A stretch of DNA of 64,000 nucleotides, from the NCBI GenBank assembly GCA_928721565.1, contig OV788638.1, forward strand, positions 682,001 through 746,000, given 5' to 3'. This document shows, piece by piece, positions 62,172 to 64,000 of this stretch (the stretch's first letter is position 1; each line of letters opens with the position of its first letter). The stretch comes from an uncultured Clostridia bacterium (GTDB lineage Bacteria; Bacillota; Clostridia; TANB77; CAG-508). The notes under the pieces were generated by a model. That model was not told where the DNA came from and did no database searches. It saw only the letters and a program-made list of their open reading frames with translations. The translations under genes and the position numbers were made by a program.

Positions 62172-62786
62172 TTTTGGTAGAATTTCATATTTTACTTTAA
62201 AATAATTAAATTTATCAAGTTTATTAGAAGACAAACAATCAAGATAAACATCTAGTTGATCTAAATTTTGGCAAGCAGTTATAATTGCAGGATTTAATAA
62301 GTTATTAAATGTTACTTCTGTTGCTAAACTTAAACTATCAAAGATAGAAGCTTTTTCCTTTTTTCGCATTAAATTATAAGCTTCTTTAAATCTTGATTTT
62401 GTAGAGTTTTTATATTTATCAAGTGGTAGAGTATATTCTACATTTATAACATCTTCTATTGTTTTATATTGAGAATTTTCGCTTAATGCTTTTTCTACAT
62501 CTTTTATTTTGTAAGGTAATACGACTTTATTTTGAGTTTCAGATATTAATAGTGTATCATTATCAGTTGGCTCATCTGCTTTCTTTTCCTCTGAGGTTTC
62601 TTGAGATGAAGAAAGAGATACTTCTAATTGAGAAATATTTACACCAAGATTTGATAATACAGTTTTTAAATCTTGTAAAATATCTTTTAAGTCTTCCATA
62701 TTTTTTTGATTTTCATTAGATTTTGTTTCTTTGGGTTCTTCTGTAACAGAATCTTTTTTTGTCTTTTTACTTGAAGCTTTTGCCAT
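62166..62786 (-). CDS. Conserved protein of unknown function, larger paralogue of the gene at 57355
   Basis: A 206-residue soluble protein. Residues 1-80 are lysine/serine/glutamate-rich and end in a short coiled-coil-like stretch (MEDLKDILQDLKTVLSNLGV); residues ~80-206 match the smaller paralogue at 57355-57780. AAGGAGG lies 6 bases before the ATG. No known domain is recognised. The extra N-terminal part could be a partner-binding or DNA-binding tail; the basic start AKASSKKTKK is compatible with nucleic-acid binding. Confidence 0.75.
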   Translation of the reverse strand: MAKASSKKTKKDSVTEEPKETKSNENQKNMEDLKDILQDLKTVLSNLGVNISQLEVSLSSSQETSEEKKADEPTDNDTLLISETQNKVVLPYKIKDVEKALSENSQYKTIEDVINVEYTLPLDKYKNSTKSRFKEAYNLMRKKEKASIFDSLSLATEVTFNNLLNPAIITACQNLDQLDVYLDCLSSNKLDKFNYFKVKYEILPKK

Positions 62787-62954
62787 AGATATTTCCTCCT
62801 TTGTTATAAACTTAATATATAATAATATTTTATTGTAAAAATTTCAAGTCTTTTTTGTGATATTTATAAATTATTAATTATTGTTTTAGGTATAGAATAA
62901 TTAAAAAAAATGTGATAAAATACAACGAGAAGAAAGAGAGGAAGGATAGCAAAA

Positions 62955-64000
62955 ATGGCAGAAGCACAAGAACCAAAAAAAAGCAGAAAAATAGGGGATG
63001 TATTTAGTGATTATAAAACAAATAGTAATATAGCAGATGCAGTAATAACAAAAATGAACTTAATAAAAAAAATAAATACATTAGAATTAGGGATGAGCTC
63101 AGATGAATACATAGAAATAAAAGAAATTTGGTATTTAGAAAAATTCCTAAGAGAAAGATTTCAATTTGGTCAAGTGCATATGATAATAACATATCCAGAA
63201 GGAATCTATATAAAAAGAGTAGATGATGAATGGGAAAACTTGATATGTTATATGGCACATAAATATCCACTAATGAGACCATTATTGTTATTAAAAAGTA
63301 AAGTTGAATTAACAGACAAAAATGTAAATGTATATATGCAAATAAAAGGTGCTGATTTTTTGAAAGCAAGAAAATTAGATAGAGAACTAGAAACTGTAAT
63401 ATACAATCTGTTTGGAAAAAAATATATTGTAAATATTGAAGAAAAGATTACAGAACAAGAGATTAAAGCATTTCAAGAAAAAACTAAAGAAATTGAAGAA
63501 CAAGCAGTACATGAGGCTATGAGAGGAATGGCAATTAGAAATCACCAAGAAGAACAATATAATAACACACCAGAAATACAAGGAATGTCTTCAATGCCTG
63601 AAAATATGCCAAGTGACCTGCCTCCAATTCCAGGTAGCCTATATAATGATGCTGATTATGCTATGCCACCAGTAGATGAAAATGGATATGTGCCAGAAAT
63701 GGAACTTCCACAAGCTGAAAACATTATATTTGGAAAAGCATCAAGAGCAAAAGAAAAGAAACTAAAAATAAAAGAAATTGATGCAAATTCAGGAAGAATA
63801 ACATTAGAAGGTAGAATTGTAAATAGTGAATGTAGAGAAACTAAAACTGGAAAAGGAATGTTAATATTCGAAATTTATGATGGAACAGGAGTTATTACTT
63901 GTAAATCATTTGCAGAAGATGGAGCAAAAGGAAATGAGATACTAGAAAAAATGAAATCTGCTAAGGCCATAAAAACTACAGGAAAAGCAGGATTAGATGC
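62955..64000 (+). CDS. polC: DNA polymerase III PolC-type alpha subunit (5' part only)
   Basis: The first ~348 codons of PolC, cut by the window edge. The N-terminal domain (about 10-190, KMNLIKKINTLELGMSSDEY, then WYLEKFLRERFQFGQVHM) is followed by a proline/methionine-rich linker (about 205-250) and the OB-fold domain (KEKKLKIKEIDANSGRITLE, then GKGMLIFEIYDGTGVITCKS). The 3'-5' exonuclease and polymerase regions lie beyond 64000. GAAGGATAG precedes the ATG. PolC is the replicative polymerase of low-GC Gram-positives. Confidence 0.93.
   Translation, partial: MAEAQEPKKSRKIGDVFSDYKTNSNIADAVITKMNLIKKINTLELGMSSDEYIEIKEIWYLEKFLRERFQFGQVHMIITYPEGIYIKRVDDEWENLICYMAHKYPLMRPLLLLKSKVELTDKNVNVYMQIKGADFLKARKLDRELETVIYNLFGKKYIVNIEEKITEQEIKAFQEKTKEIEEQAVHEAMRGMAIRNHQEEQYNNTPEIQGMSSMPENMPSDLPPIPGSLYNDADYAMPPVDENGYVPEMELPQAENIIFGKASRAKEKKLKIKEIDANSGRITLEGRIVNSECRETKTGKGMLIFEIYDGTGVITCKSFAEDGAKGNEILEKMKSAKAIKTTGKAGLD

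Noticed and set aside
1..64000. Insertion sequences, integrases or prophage
   Set aside because: No transposase, integrase, capsid or att-like repeats were seen on either strand.

Overview
The window comes from a low-GC (roughly 30% by eye), Gram-positive, anaerobic, spore-forming bacterium, most likely an uncultured member of the Clostridia. Supporting signs are AGGAGG ribosome binding sites, TTGACA/TATAAT promoters, the Firmicutes order gdpP-rplI-dnaB, PolC-type replicative polymerase, NrdG (anaerobic class III ribonucleotide reductase activase), EndoA, and several sporulation or germination proteins (Spo0E-like phosphatase, CwlD amidase, GerS/LolA-like protein, DacF- and SpoVD-like penicillin-binding proteins). 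No insertion sequence, phage gene or CRISPR array is visible, so this is core chromosome carrying large surface-protein loci.

Layout. 1-1020: end of an unknown gene, a ribbon-helix-helix protein and a small membrane exporter. 1197-6535: a degenerate ProA-like protein and a large leucine-rich-repeat protein. 6604-14386: rpoB and rpoC, with a structured RNA between them. 14394-15355: an HD hydrolase and a ~170-nt rod-shaped structured RNA (6S-like architecture). 15374-19211: gdpP-rplI-dnaB. 19337-22272: tilS-ftsH. 22401-28538: a secreted InlB-repeat protein, nrdG, rpsU, an M16 protease pair and a Spo0E-like protein. 28612-28781: tRNA-Cys and tRNA-Gly. 28872-43815: dacF, two giant paralogous thioester adhesins (1462 and 2361 residues), an anchored Ig-like protein and a GGDEF protein. 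43831-53470: CorC-like transporter, cwlD, minD-minE, rodA, dusB, a GerS-like gene, endoA, mgtA. 53514-57333: SpoVD/FtsI-type PBP, dapF, ddl. 57355-62786: a SipW/CalY surface-fibre cluster (two pilin-like proteins, two Ser-His signal peptidases, a DUF5305-like protein) flanked by two paralogous genes of unknown function. 62955-64000: start of polC.

The most striking observation concerns the codon CGG. Reading all genes by eye (about 19,700 codons on both strands) I found no in-frame CGG in any intact gene. CGG occurs in frame exactly twice, at 45344 in cwlD and at 48543 in rodA. At both, the gene is interrupted by an apparent one-base insertion, and skipping the C of CGG (reading GGA next) restores a full-length protein exactly inside its most conserved motif (DAGHG and SYGGSS). 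This fits +1 frameshifting at a very rare or unassigned CGG codon. Coincident sequencing errors or two true mutations remain possible and are testable.

How the genes work together: most of the window serves gene expression (rpoBC, rplI, rpsU, tilS, dusB, tRNAs), replication (dnaB, polC), the envelope (ddl, dapF, rodA, PBPs, cwlD, minDE) and surface display (adhesins, SipW cluster).
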